Positions 8,659 to 17,869 of a DNA stretch of 64,000 nucleotides are shown one piece after another; position 1 is the stretch's first letter; each line of letters begins with the position of its first letter. The stretch comes from Vibrio algarum. Lineage in GTDB: Bacteria > Pseudomonadota > Gammaproteobacteria > Enterobacterales > Vibrionaceae. The position numbers were made by a program, and so were the translations under genes. Below the pieces are notes generated by a model. That model had not been told where the DNA came from and did not search any database. It saw only the letters and a program-made list of their open reading frames with translations. The stretch covers positions 1,178,001 to 1,242,000 of the forward strand of contig NZ_JAQLOI010000001.1 of the NCBI RefSeq assembly GCF_028204155.1, written 5' to 3'.

Positions 8659-9465
8659 CTAACTTATCTTTAACCGATTAAGTAGGGTTTCATCATCTAG
8701 CTGATATAAAACGTCTAACAGGTTTAACTGTAAAGACCCCGGTCCAGCCGATTTCTCTGCGGCTATTTCTCCTGCAATACCTAATACCGCAGTCGAGGCT
8801 AGACCAGTCGTATCCCCGATAGCTGCAAAAGCACCGGTAAGTGCTGTGTGAGTACAGCCCATTCCAGTTACATATGGCATCATCGTGTCACCATTATTGA
8901 GTTGTACTACCTCAGTTTCTGAGACGACATAGTCCGTTGAACCAGAAACAACAACGCTGCATTTGTATTCGTTAGCTAAGAATTTCGCGCTGTCTAATGC
9001 CGCGTCACTAGAATCTAAGGCATCAACACCTTTGCTTTTTGCCTGCTCACCCGCTAACGCTATAATTTCTGAAGCATTACCACGCACGATGAGTTTGTTT
9101 GCTGTACGAACAATATTTCGTGCGGTTTCTGTTCTAAGTTGACTAGCACCACATCCTACCGGGTCAAGAACCACTACTTTATTATTAGCATTTGCTTGCT
9201 CTACGGCATAAGCCATACGAGGTGTCCATACGCTGTCAAGCGTACCGATATTGATAACCAAAGCGCCAGAAAAACTCATCATTTCAGCCATTTCTTGTTT
9301 ACTGTGCGCCATAATAGGTGATGCACCAATGGCGAGAAGCGCATTCGCGGTATTGTTCATTACCACGTAATTAGTAATGTTTACTACCAATGGTTTTAGT
9401 TCTCTAACGGCTTTCAAATTCGCTATTATTTGTTGTTTTTTCTGATTTAAGTTGGTCATGTTCAT
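8659..9465 (-). CDS. thiM: Hydroxyethylthiazole kinase
   Basis: Phosphorylates salvaged 4-methyl-5-hydroxyethylthiazole, giving the second substrate for ThiE. The 268-residue ribokinase-like protein shows VVNITNYVVMNNTANALLA, PIMAHSKQEM, VVLDPVGCGAS (ATP/magnesium region), RGNASEIIALAG and VTGMGCTHTALTGAFAA with the catalytic cysteine/GxGC anion hole. It is full length. Its presence with thiE, thiD and an HMP-type importer and without thiazole synthesis genes in this operon suggests a salvage function. A second ATG two codons in is also possible as the start. Confidence 0.96.
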   Translation of the reverse strand: MNMTNLNQKKQQIIANLKAVRELKPLVVNITNYVVMNNTANALLAIGASPIMAHSKQEMAEMMSFSGALVINIGTLDSVWTPRMAYAVEQANANNKVVVLDPVGCGASQLRTETARNIVRTANKLIVRGNASEIIALAGEQAKSKGVDALDSSDAALDSAKFLANEYKCSVVVSGSTDYVVSETEVVQLNNGDTMMPYVTGMGCTHTALTGAFAAIGDTTGLASTAVLGIAGEIAAEKSAGPGSLQLNLLDVLYQLDDETLLNRLKIS

Positions 9466-9620
9466 ATCCTGTTTTTTTAATCGCAGCGTTTAACCCTTGC
9501 TGCTAAATTGCAACACCCATTCGATTTTTATGAAGGAAGGGGCTGGGCTGTGTCGGTTTGTCAATCATCTGTGCATTCGCTGAGAATGATCGGATGATCA
9601 ATAAATTCAGTTCACTAACT

Positions 9621-10589
9621 TTAAAGTGTTGGAACAAAGTCAGAAGCTTTTGGTGCCGAGCTAATGATTTTGTTCTCATATAAAAATTGAGTGAAATGGT
9701 CGTAACGTTGTAGATCTACCGCTGCAGGTCTAAGATCGAATCGAGTTAACGTATCGCGCCAAGCTCGTTTATTTAGCTCATTGTTTAACGTGTCTGGTGA
9801 ATATGCGACAAACTCTTCCCATGCATCTTGTGGATGGTTGACGATATAGGTTGTCGCTTTTTCTATTGCGTTATTAAACTTGCGTATCGCATCGGCGTCA
9901 TAGTTGTTTGCATTCGCGACAACCACGAGTTCATCGTAGGTTGGTACACCATGTTCCTCAGGATAAAAAGCCTTGGATGGATAGCCTTCAATCGCCAATT
10001 GATTGGTTTCAAAATTTCTTAAACCGCCCCAAATCGCATCCACTTTGCCAGAGGCGAGAGAAGACGATAGTGCCCAACCTATGTTAATAATTTCTACCTC
10101 ATTAAAGGCAACACCCACTGATTTAAGCATGGTGCCGACCGTCGCTTCTTCGTTGCCAGCAATTGCGATACCGATTTTTTTGCCTTTTAGATCAGCCAGA
10201 GAATTTATCTTGCCGTTGTCTAATACCATCAATGTATTCAGTGGGGTTGATATCAAGGTGGAAGCGCGGATCAGTGGCAGTTTTTCTGCGACATCAATCG
10301 TTAAACTGGTTTGATAGGAGATAGCTAAGTCCACGTTGTTAGCCGCAACAAGTTTGGCTGGTAGGCTAGGGTCGGCAGGCTCTTGAATCGTTATAGTCAA
10401 TCCTTGTTCATTGAAGTAGCCTCTTTCTTGGGCAATAACGATTGGTCCATGGTTCGGATTTACGAACCAATCTAGCATTAATGTAATGCTTTTATTGTCT
10501 TCTGCAATGACGCCAAGTGGAATGAAGGCGAGCAAAATAGTCAGCCATCCTTTTCTTACTATGGATCCTTTCTTATTTTTGGTGAACAT
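9621..10589 (-). CDS. thiY: ThiY-like substrate-binding protein of a thiamine-precursor ABC transporter
   Basis: 322 residues of the NMT1/THI5-like periplasmic binding family, with a signal peptide (about 1-29, ending GVIA). The fold signature MLDWFVNPNHGPIVIAQERG is where the family binds formylaminopyrimidine or HMP. Later LKGKKIGIAIAGNEEATVG and DAIWGGLRNFE line the second lobe. It lies between the permease thiX and thiM in a TPP-riboswitch operon, which fits pyrimidine-precursor import. The exact ligand is inferred from context. A 155-bp gap to thiM holds no gene. Confidence 0.9.
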   Translation of the reverse strand: MFTKNKKGSIVRKGWLTILLAFIPLGVIAEDNKSITLMLDWFVNPNHGPIVIAQERGYFNEQGLTITIQEPADPSLPAKLVAANNVDLAISYQTSLTIDVAEKLPLIRASTLISTPLNTLMVLDNGKINSLADLKGKKIGIAIAGNEEATVGTMLKSVGVAFNEVEIINIGWALSSSLASGKVDAIWGGLRNFETNQLAIEGYPSKAFYPEEHGVPTYDELVVVANANNYDADAIRKFNNAIEKATTYIVNHPQDAWEEFVAYSPDTLNNELNKRAWRDTLTRFDLRPAAVDLQRYDHFTQFLYENKIISSAPKASDFVPTL

Positions 10590-10619
10590 TATTTTTCCTT
10601 AAATATTGATGTGTTGAGG

Positions 10620-11420
10620 TTAGAGCTGCCAATGGATAGCTCGTTTGAGAAATTTGTCTGTAATGAAATACAGAGTGATTGAAAATAGGGCCAATATAAA
10701 TAAAGCGGCGAACATCTCATCTATCATCATTCGCGCATTGGCTTGCAGCATTAAGTACCCTAATCCCGCACTGGAACCGACCCACTCTCCGACTACCGCA
10801 CCAATAGGCGCGACGACAACGGCCACACGGATACCCGATGCAAGTGCTGGTAATGCCGCTGGGAGGCGGATATGTCGTAAAGTTTGCCATTTTGAGGCAG
10901 ACATGGTTTTTGCTAGGTCGAGATAACCAGTAGGAGTAGAGCGAAGTCCGTCATAACAGCAGGTCGTGACAGGGAAGAAAATAATGAGTGCCGCCATGAC
11001 GACTTTCGAAGCGATGCCATAGCCAAGCCATAACATTAATATTGGCGCTATGGCAAAAACAGGAATAGCCTGACTGGCAATCAATATAGGTAATAACCAC
11101 CGCTTGAGAGGTTTAAACAGAAGCATCTGCAATGCAAAAACCATCCCCATTGTTAAGCCTAAAATTAAGCCTAAAAGAATTTCCTGCATGGTTATCCATG
11201 TGTGGAAAGCCAATACATCGATTCGCTGTATTAGTTTTATTACTACTGCTTGAGGTGACGGTAAAATAAACGCTGGAAGCTTAAAAACGATAACGACTAA
11301 CTGCCACAGTCCAAATATGACCAAAATAGTAATAACGCCCTGTAGTAAAGGTCTTATTCTGTTTTCGGGTTTGGCCTTAAGGGCTCCAGTAACCTCTAAA
11401 TCTAAGTTAATCTCCGACAT
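10620..11420 (-). CDS. thiX: ThiX-like ABC transporter permease
   Basis: 266 residues, about six membrane helices, of the SsuC/TauC/ThiX permease family. The EAA loop that contacts the ATPase is visible as DLAKTMSASKWQTLRHIRLP followed by ALPALASGIRVA. It overlaps the thiZ coding end by 14 bases and precedes thiY by 30, so the three transporter genes form one tight unit. Predicted role: inner-membrane channel for the HMP-type precursor bound by ThiY. Confidence 0.92.
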   Translation of the reverse strand: MSEINLDLEVTGALKAKPENRIRPLLQGVITILVIFGLWQLVVIVFKLPAFILPSPQAVVIKLIQRIDVLAFHTWITMQEILLGLILGLTMGMVFALQMLLFKPLKRWLLPILIASQAIPVFAIAPILMLWLGYGIASKVVMAALIIFFPVTTCCYDGLRSTPTGYLDLAKTMSASKWQTLRHIRLPAALPALASGIRVAVVVAPIGAVVGEWVGSSAGLGYLMLQANARMMIDEMFAALFILALFSITLYFITDKFLKRAIHWQL

Positions 11421-12177
11421 GTTCTTGCTCCAACTGTTCTATTAACTTCTGTTGTAACTGAGCTATTTCCTCACAGAGTTTTCTGGGTGCTTTTGTATCT
11501 GGAACGGGAAAGGAGTGAGTTTTAGAGGGAGAACCTTGCATTAGATAGATCTTGTCTGCCAGTCTAAGCGCTTCTTGTGGATCGTGAGTAATGAGTACCA
11601 CCGTGTTGTTTCGCAATAAGGTAGCGGAAAGGTTTTGTAATTGATGACGGGTGACAGTATCTAAAGCTGAAAATGGTTCATCCATCAGAACCAAGGGTTT
11701 ATCTTGCATCAGCGTTCGGGCGAGGGCGACCCGTTGGCGCATACCACCCGAAAGTTGATCAGGGAACTTTTCGATATGTTTGGTTAAGCCGACTTGTTCG
11801 ATAAGCAGAACCGCTTTTTGACGCTCTGGTTCAGACAATTTTTGAGAGGCAAATTTAAAACTTAAACAGACGTTGTCCAAGACATTTAACCACGGTAGAA
11901 GTAAGTCTTGTTGTGCCATATAAGCAACATGTTGGCTGAGTTCACCATTAAGGTGAGTTATTAGGTTTCCTTGCCAAATCAGATTATCTTTTAATAAGCC
12001 AGCGAGAAAACGAAGAAGAGTGGTTTTTCCACAACCACTTCTGCCTAAAATACAGGTCCATTCTCGAGTCATTATCTGCATGTTAACCCCAGAAATTATA
12101 GGCTGGTGGCCATCCTTGTAACCTAAAACCGTGTTGTTTAGTTCTATGAGTACAGAATTATTCATGCTCGACATCAA
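11407..12177 (-). CDS. thiZ: ThiZ-like ABC transporter ATP-binding protein
   Basis: 256-residue ATPase with Walker A GRSGCGKTT, Q-loop VAYMAQQDLLLPW, signature LSGGMRQRVALAR, Walker B PLVLMDEPFSALD and the H-loop VVLITHDPQEA. It is close to SsuB/TauB/ThiZ ATPases. It overlaps the 3' end of thiD by 20 bases and the start of thiX by 14, indicating translational coupling along the operon. It energises the ThiXYZ precursor importer. Confidence 0.93.
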   Translation of the reverse strand: MMSSMNNSVLIELNNTVLGYKDGHQPIISGVNMQIMTREWTCILGRSGCGKTTLLRFLAGLLKDNLIWQGNLITHLNGELSQHVAYMAQQDLLLPWLNVLDNVCLSFKFASQKLSEPERQKAVLLIEQVGLTKHIEKFPDQLSGGMRQRVALARTLMQDKPLVLMDEPFSALDTVTRHQLQNLSATLLRNNTVVLITHDPQEALRLADKIYLMQGSPSKTHSFPVPDTKAPRKLCEEIAQLQQKLIEQLEQEHVGD

Positions 12178-13048
12178 CTTGTGATTTTGTGATTATTTTT
12201 TGGATTGAAAGTGGAGTCGGGGATGGAATGAATTGAGAACCATGGAAAAAATGATGGACAGGGCCATGACCACAACCAATATCCAATTCGTCAGCGTGTA
12301 AAATAGCTTGGGTAATATAGTGCTTGCCGAGTTGGACTGCTTCGATAAGGCTATATCCTTGAGCGAGATAACTGGTGATGGCGGATGACAGTGTACAACC
12401 AGTTCCGTGGGTATTTTGTGTGTGAATGCGTGGTGTGGATAGTCGAGTGACGTTGTCTTTTGTTATCAATAGGTCGGTACTGGTATTTTCAGATTCTAGA
12501 TGCCCACCTTTAAGTAGCACATTTTGAGTATCTAGCGCTCTGAGTTTCCCTATAAGGGCATTCATTTCAGATTCAGTTTTTGGTATTGGCTCGCCTGTTA
12601 AAGCGGCCGCTTCAGGAAGGTTGGGTGTAATAATTTCAGCTAAGGGCAAAAGTAGAGTTTTAAGGGTGGTAATGGCCTGCTTTTCTAGAAGAAGGTCGCC
12701 ACTTGTTGCCACCATGACCGGGTCAATGACAAGGTGTTTAGGTTTGTATTGGCGTAATTTTCTAGCAACGGTTTTTATTATTTGAACGTCACTCAGCATC
12801 CCTATCTTTACCGCTTGGACATTGAGATCGTTAAATACGGCGTCTATCTGCTGTTCTACAAATTCAGGTGATATGGAGAAAATACCCGAAACACCTTGAG
12901 TGTTTTGTGCTGTGAGGGCGGTGATGACTGAACAGGCGTAGCTGTCTGTTGCTGAAATAGCTTTGATATCAGCTTGAATACCTGCGCCGCCGCTACTATC
13001 TGAGCCTGCAATGGTAAGGACAATTGGTGTTGAGTTCTTTGCTGTCAT
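12158..13048 (-). CDS. thiD: Hydroxymethylpyrimidine / HMP-phosphate kinase
   Basis: Phosphorylates HMP twice to give HMP diphosphate for ThiE. The 296-residue ribokinase-fold protein shows TIAGSDSSGGAGIQADIK at the N-terminus, VIDPVMVATSGDLLL, ITPNLPEAAALTG and HTQNTHGTGCTLSSAI, the anion hole and catalytic aspartate/cysteine region. It is the first gene after the TPP riboswitch. The C-terminal 30 residues extend a little past the usual 266-270-residue ThiD and overlap thiZ. No TenA or ThiE fusion is seen. Confidence 0.96.
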   Translation of the reverse strand: MTAKNSTPIVLTIAGSDSSGGAGIQADIKAISATDSYACSVITALTAQNTQGVSGIFSISPEFVEQQIDAVFNDLNVQAVKIGMLSDVQIIKTVARKLRQYKPKHLVIDPVMVATSGDLLLEKQAITTLKTLLLPLAEIITPNLPEAAALTGEPIPKTESEMNALIGKLRALDTQNVLLKGGHLESENTSTDLLITKDNVTRLSTPRIHTQNTHGTGCTLSSAITSYLAQGYSLIEAVQLGKHYITQAILHADELDIGCGHGPVHHFFHGSQFIPSPTPLSIQKIITKSQVDVEHE

Positions 13049-13138
13049 GTGGGTTCCTAAACGTTAGCGTATAGGAATAACAGCAGCCAGATAGAGGGAA
13101 ATACTACGGGACGTAGAGACACTAACTTGGCATGGCTA

Positions 13139-13230
13139 TTAGTTCCCTACGTCAGTGTTAACTGCATCAGGTTCAACGGGTCCCATCGAAATGGTCTCAG
13201 CTTTGGGTTGTGGCCCTTAGCTCCCCGACT
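13139..13230 (-). promoter_or_regulatory. TPP riboswitch (THI element)
   Basis: On the minus strand the segment starts GGGGAGCTAAGGGCC and contains GCTGAGA, then ACCCGTTGAACCTGATGCAG, GTTAAC and a closing ACGTAGGGA. These are the conserved blocks of the thiamine pyrophosphate riboswitch. It ends about 90 bp before the thiD start. High TPP is expected to switch off the thiD-thiE operon. The rest of the divergent gap to 13380 should hold both promoters; I see no clear -10/-35. Confidence 0.95.
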
Positions 13231-13380
13231 AATATCTAAATTTTATTTTCCGAAAGAGTGTAGCAAATTCATACGTTAACGAAAAGAGTCCATAGTGACT
13301 CCCGTCAATGTTTGTATTGGTGTTGAACGATAATATAGTGGTTAGAAGTATAATCCTACAGCAGCATAGAGAACTCTATA

Positions 13381-15150
13381 ATGGATGCGAACGGTCAGAT
13401 TTCTCCAGAACTGGTTGCACAGATCTACGATACCGCTCTAGATCCAACCCAGTGGCCGATATTATTGGAACGGATAGCATCCACCTTGCCTCCAATAGAA
13501 GCCGAACAAATGGTTAGTGCTACACGACAGGTAAATCAACGTATATCTATGCAAGAAGTTGAAAGGTATCGAAGCCTTTCTCAGATATCTACCATAGTGG
13601 AGCATTTAGAACGAAGCGCGGCAATTAGTAATCGGATTAAAGACAACGACGAACAAGAGCACCTACAACTTAGTTTGTTCGACTTCTTACCATTGCCAGC
13701 CTTTGTTTGCGCGCCAAATGGGCAAATACTGCAACAAAACCGCTTAGCCTCTGAACTATTAAAAACCACCGCTTTAGTTATGATTGATAATCAGCGTATT
13801 AAGTTTCATCATAACTCTCAGCAGAGACAGTTCGATAAACTGATATCTCAACTAACCGAACCCAATGGCCAAGTTCGTGAAACAACGATGCGGTTACGTG
13901 ATAGCTTTCAAACCAATCCGGTAAGTATCAGTTTGTCACGGATAGATGACCAATATCAGCTAGGTAGTAATATCTTGGTACTGTTTGCCAATCAAAATGT
14001 GGATACAAAGCCCAATTTGTCTGCATTTAGCCGACAATACGAGCTAACCAAAGCGGAGCAAAAACTGGTCGAAAACTTAGCTCACAATAAAACGTTGAAT
14101 GAAATTAGTGAGAGTCATGGCGTATCAATCAATACCATCCGAACCCAGTTAAAGTCAGTATTTCAGAAAACAGGTTGTCACCGACAAAGTGAGTTGATGA
14201 AACTTGTTTTGGTTAATTCTACTTCGGAAGTTTGTGACAATAATGGCCAGTTAAAATCTAAGTTTATTTTTGACTCTGCGCGATACCATCATGTCTGTGA
14301 AGTAAGCAATGGTCGACAGCTGGGGTTCAGCGATATTGGAAGAACAAGCGGCGTTCCTGTCATTGTTTTGCCACCGAGTACGGGGTCAAGGCTACAGCAG
14401 CATCCCGATAATAAAGTACTTTTTGACCATAATATCCGTTTGATCACTATTGACCGGCCGGGGTTTGGTTTATCATCCGCAGATCCAAATCGAACATTAA
14501 CGAGTATTGCTTACGATGTTGAAGCATTAGCAGATAACCTTAATATAGGGCGGTTTTCGTTGATTGGATTTTGTGGTGGAGGCCCTTTTGCGTTAGCAAC
14601 AGCGTCCGTATTAAAGGAGCGTATCGTTCATACCTCTTTAGTGAGTTCCGTGACGCCTTTTCAGCCCATTAACTTGTTCCATGGTGTCAAATCTAGCAAC
14701 AAATTTTTGGCTCAGATAGCGATGCGCGCCCCAACAGTTCTTCATCCATTGTTAAAAATCATTACCAATAACCTGATGAAAGACCATGAACTCTATTTTG
14801 ATCAGGTCTACCAACATTTGTGTGAAAGTGATGCTGCAGCTCTATCAGAAACGGAAGTGACCGATAACTTTTTATTGGCGTTTAGAGAGGCGATGAGGCA
14901 GGGACCAATTGCATTTAGCGAAGATTTGGTCATTTTGAGCCGTCTTTGGAATATCAATTTTGAAAATATCGTTTCACCTGTAACGATATGGCATGGCAGT
15001 TTAGATCAACATGTTCCCGTTCAGTTGGCACGTAAGTTTCATCGTCTTATTGAACATTCTAAGTTTAATGAAATTGACAACTTGGGTCATTTACTCGTCT
15101 ATCATCGCTGGAGTGAGATATTACAATCTATATCTGCAGAGCAGAGTTGA
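13381..15150 (+). CDS. LuxR-type HTH regulator fused to an alpha/beta hydrolase
   Basis: 589 residues in three parts: an N-terminal segment (1-210) starting with an IYDTALDPTQWPILLE motif seen in some LuxR-like regulators; a LuxR/GerE helix-turn-helix at about 220-275 (ELTKAEQKLVENLAHNKTLN, then VSINTIRTQLKSVFQKTG); and an alpha/beta hydrolase at about 310-585. The hydrolase nucleophile elbow is GFCGG with Cys398 in place of the common serine, and Asp542 (GSLDQH) and His570 (LGHL) complete a likely triad. HTH in the middle with an enzyme behind it is unusual. It may bind or process a small ester or lactone to control transcription; ligand and targets are unknown. It is divergent from the thi operon. 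Confidence 0.85.
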   Translation: MDANGQISPELVAQIYDTALDPTQWPILLERIASTLPPIEAEQMVSATRQVNQRISMQEVERYRSLSQISTIVEHLERSAAISNRIKDNDEQEHLQLSLFDFLPLPAFVCAPNGQILQQNRLASELLKTTALVMIDNQRIKFHHNSQQRQFDKLISQLTEPNGQVRETTMRLRDSFQTNPVSISLSRIDDQYQLGSNILVLFANQNVDTKPNLSAFSRQYELTKAEQKLVENLAHNKTLNEISESHGVSINTIRTQLKSVFQKTGCHRQSELMKLVLVNSTSEVCDNNGQLKSKFIFDSARYHHVCEVSNGRQLGFSDIGRTSGVPVIVLPPSTGSRLQQHPDNKVLFDHNIRLITIDRPGFGLSSADPNRTLTSIAYDVEALADNLNIGRFSLIGFCGGGPFALATASVLKERIVHTSLVSSVTPFQPINLFHGVKSSNKFLAQIAMRAPTVLHPLLKIITNNLMKDHELYFDQVYQHLCESDAAALSETEVTDNFLLAFREAMRQGPIAFSEDLVILSRLWNINFENIVSPVTIWHGSLDQHVPVQLARKFHRLIEHSKFNEIDNLGHLLVYHRWSEILQSISAEQS

Positions 15151-15182
15151 GGTGTATAGCTTAATAAACAATTAAAATAAAA

Positions 15183-15208
15183 AAGCCGGATACGTAGTCC
15201 GGCTTTTG
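15183..15208 (+). terminator. Bidirectional terminator between the LuxR-hydrolase gene and metQ
   Basis: Perfect 8-bp stem AAGCCGGA/TCCGGCTT with a 7-base loop, with T-rich sequence on both outer sides. It serves the converging genes on each side. Confidence 0.88.
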
Positions 15209-15264
15209 TTTATTGTAGTTTAAGGAATTCTAATCTAAGAATTAATGACGCAAGTAGTGATAAA

Positions 15265-16074
15265 CTACCAGCCTTTGACTACACCGCCTTTAAAGATCTC
15301 TGAAGCAGCCTGGTAGACTTCGTCTGTTTGGTACGCTTTCACAAAATTTTGTACTTTTTCTGAGTCAACATTCTCGGTGCGAGCAACAATTAAGTTAACG
15401 TATGGCGATTCTTTGTCTTCGACGAAGATACCGTCCTTCTCTGGCGTTAAATCGATGCTGCTTGCGTAAGTGGTGTTGATGATGGATAACGCTACATCGT
15501 CTAGAGAGCGAGGTAACTGAGCGGCATCTAGCTCAACAATAGTAATGTTTTTTGGGTTTTCTACGATATCGCGAATAGTGCCAGAAAGGCCAACATCTGC
15601 GCGCAATTTAACTAGACCTTGTTGCTCTAGGAGTAGCAACGAACGACCAAGGTTAGTAGGGTCGTTAGGAACGGCAATACGTGATCCATCGGCAATTTGG
15701 TCTACTGAAGTAACTTGCTTAGAATAGCCAGCAATAGGGTAAACAAACGAGTTGCCTGCAATAGCGAGTTTGTAACCACGGTCTGAAATTTGTTGGTCAA
15801 GGTATGGTTTATGTTGGAAAGCATTGATATCTACAGAACCATCATCGAGGGCGGCATTTGGTGTAACGTAGTCGGTGAACGTGACTAGCTCAACATCTAG
15901 GTTGTATTTTTCTTTAGCGACTTTCGCTGCAACTTCAGCGACTTGAGCTTCTGCGCCAGCCATTACGCCAATTTTTATTTTGTTGGTGTCTACTTCTTTG
16001 TCACCACATCCAGCTAATACTAGCGCTGATGCTGCCGTTGCGGTGATAAGTAAATTTTTAAGGCTAAATTTCAT
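15265..16074 (-). CDS. metQ: Methionine ABC transporter substrate-binding lipoprotein
   Basis: 269 residues with a lipoprotein signal (LVLAGCGDKE, Cys22 lipidated). It belongs to the NlpA/MetQ family: KIGVMAGAEAQVAEVAAKVA, FTDYVTPNAALDDGSVDINAFQHKPYLDQ and RIAVPNDPTNLGRSLLLL are family hallmarks. It captures D- and L-methionine at the outer face of the inner membrane for MetI-MetN. It is last in metNIQ, 31 bp after metI, and followed by a shared terminator. Confidence 0.97.
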   Translation of the reverse strand: MKFSLKNLLITATAASALVLAGCGDKEVDTNKIKIGVMAGAEAQVAEVAAKVAKEKYNLDVELVTFTDYVTPNAALDDGSVDINAFQHKPYLDQQISDRGYKLAIAGNSFVYPIAGYSKQVTSVDQIADGSRIAVPNDPTNLGRSLLLLEQQGLVKLRADVGLSGTIRDIVENPKNITIVELDAAQLPRSLDDVALSIINTTYASSIDLTPEKDGIFVEDKESPYVNLIVARTENVDSEKVQNFVKAYQTDEVYQAASEIFKGGVVKGW

Positions 16075-16105
16075 GTTACATCTCCTGTAATTGTTGTGTT
16101 TATTA

Positions 16106-16789
16106 TTATCTGTGGTCTACACGACGGACGAATGCATCGCCAATTGATTGAATTATTTGTACCAGTACTATAAGCATAACGACTGTGACGGCCATGATGA
16201 CAACGTCATATCGGTGAAAGCCGTAGCGGATAGCGACATCACCTAAACCTCCACCTCCAACAGTACCTGCCATAGCGGAATAACTGACTAGGGTAACGAG
16301 TGTGATGGTGACGGCATTTACTATGGTCGGTAAGGCTTCTGGGAGTAGTACCTTGGTGATAATTTGGGTAGGTTTTGCACCCATAGATTGTGCCGCTTCT
16401 ACAAGGCCGCTTGGGACTTCAAGCAAAGCGCCTTCAATTAAGCGTGCGACAAACGGAATCGCTCCTATGGTCAGTGGAACGATGGCTGCTGTTGTTCCTA
16501 TAAAAGTACCCACAAGAAGCTTTGTTACTGGAATAATAGCTACCATAAGGACAAGAAAGGGTACCGAGCGTCCAATGTTTACGATGGCTCCTAAAATGCT
16601 ATTAAGTTTCGTATTTTCAGCGAGGCCACCTTTTTTGGTGATGTGTAATATAACACCCAATGGAATACCAACGGCAAATCCGACAAAGCCGGAAACCGCG
16701 ACCATATAAAGTGTTTCTCCTGTGGCCCCTAACAACAATTTGCTATTAAGACTTAACCATTGAGCAATGGAATCAAAGGACATAACCAA
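16106..16789 (-). CDS. metI: Methionine ABC transporter permease
   Basis: 227 residues with about five membrane helices. The EAA loop reads GLVEAAQSMGAKPTQIITKVLLPEALPT, split here over LLPEALPTIVN. The start overlaps the metN end by 17 bases, consistent with coupling. It forms the channel of the MetNIQ importer. Length equals the usual 217-230 residues. Confidence 0.96.
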   Translation of the reverse strand: MVMSFDSIAQWLSLNSKLLLGATGETLYMVAVSGFVGFAVGIPLGVILHITKKGGLAENTKLNSILGAIVNIGRSVPFLVLMVAIIPVTKLLVGTFIGTTAAIVPLTIGAIPFVARLIEGALLEVPSGLVEAAQSMGAKPTQIITKVLLPEALPTIVNAVTITLVTLVSYSAMAGTVGGGGLGDVAIRYGFHRYDVVIMAVTVVMLIVLVQIIQSIGDAFVRRVDHR

Positions 16790-17807
16790 GTACCTCTACT
16801 TTTACTTTGTGCTCTTTTAAGAATGCGATGGCAGCGTTGTCATCGTGTTCCGAGCCGAATAATTCTGCGACCATCATGCCGAACTTTACCCCACCAGCGT
16901 AATCAAGATCAGAGCTTAAGATGCTCACATCGATATTAAACTGGCGCGAGATTTGGCTCATTAGTGGTGCGTCGACTGTTTCTCCGGTAAATTCGAGTCG
17001 CACGAGTGGATGAGATCCCTCGATTCTATTTGTTTGTAACCGGGCTTGGTAATCTTCCGGTATTGAAAGGTCCAGAGTTGAACGAATAAAGCTATGAGCG
17101 AGCTCTGTTTTAGGGTGAGCGAAAATTTCGCCTACCGTGCCTTGTTCTACCAATTCTCCGTCACCAATGATGGCCACTTGATGGCATATACCTTTTACAA
17201 CATCCATCTCGTGAGTAATCAGAAGAATAGTGATGTTTAATTTTCGATTAATCTCTCTAAGTAGTTCAAGAATCGATTGTGTTGTTGCTGGGTCAAGGGC
17301 ACTGGTTGCTTCATCGCACAGCAATACTTTAGGGTCAGACGCTAATGCTCTTGCAATAGCAACCCGTTGTTTTTGACCACCGCTTAGATTGGCAGGATAA
17401 GTATCACGTTTGTCGGCAAGACCGACTAAGGATAGCAGTTCGCTAACCTTAGTATTAATCGTCTCTTTATTGATGCCTGCTAGCTCTAGGGGCAGGGCTA
17501 TATTATTAAAAACAGTACGAGAAGAGAGCAAATTAAAGTGTTGGAATATCATTCCAATATTACGCCGAGCTTCACTTAATTCTGATTTGGAAAGCAGTGT
17601 GAGATCGACACCATCCACAACAACGCTACCCTGTGTAGGAGCTTCGAGCATGTTTACACAGCGGATAAGTGTGCTTTTACCTGCACCAGATGAGCCTATA
17701 ACACCAAAAATACTTCCTTGTGAGATAGACAGGTTGATGTCTACTAAGGCGTGAATTTCTTTTTCACCTTGATAGAAAACCTTGTTAACGTTGCTAATTT
17801 CAATCAT
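16773..17807 (-). CDS. metN: Methionine ABC transporter ATP-binding protein
   Basis: 344 residues: Walker A GSSGAGKST, signature LSGGQKQRVAIAR, Walker B VLLCDEATSALDP and H-loop LLITHEMDVV in the first 240 residues, followed by the NIL regulatory domain (about 265-344) that binds methionine and causes transinhibition. Normal length (E. coli 343). It heads metNIQ, whose promoter is overlapped by MetJ boxes. Confidence 0.97.
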   Translation of the reverse strand: MIEISNVNKVFYQGEKEIHALVDINLSISQGSIFGVIGSSGAGKSTLIRCVNMLEAPTQGSVVVDGVDLTLLSKSELSEARRNIGMIFQHFNLLSSRTVFNNIALPLELAGINKETINTKVSELLSLVGLADKRDTYPANLSGGQKQRVAIARALASDPKVLLCDEATSALDPATTQSILELLREINRKLNITILLITHEMDVVKGICHQVAIIGDGELVEQGTVGEIFAHPKTELAHSFIRSTLDLSIPEDYQARLQTNRIEGSHPLVRLEFTGETVDAPLMSQISRQFNIDVSILSSDLDYAGGVKFGMMVAELFGSEHDDNAAIAFLKEHKVKVEVLGYVL

Positions 17808-17869
17808 TTAATAAAACCTAATTGGAATAACCAGAATAAAGTACTGGTTAACTTTCTAAACTGTAGACG

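Noticed and set aside
9540..9600. GCTGAGA-containing stretch between thiY and thiM, resembling part of a TPP riboswitch
   Set aside because: It lies on the opposite strand to the thi genes and lacks the other conserved blocks.
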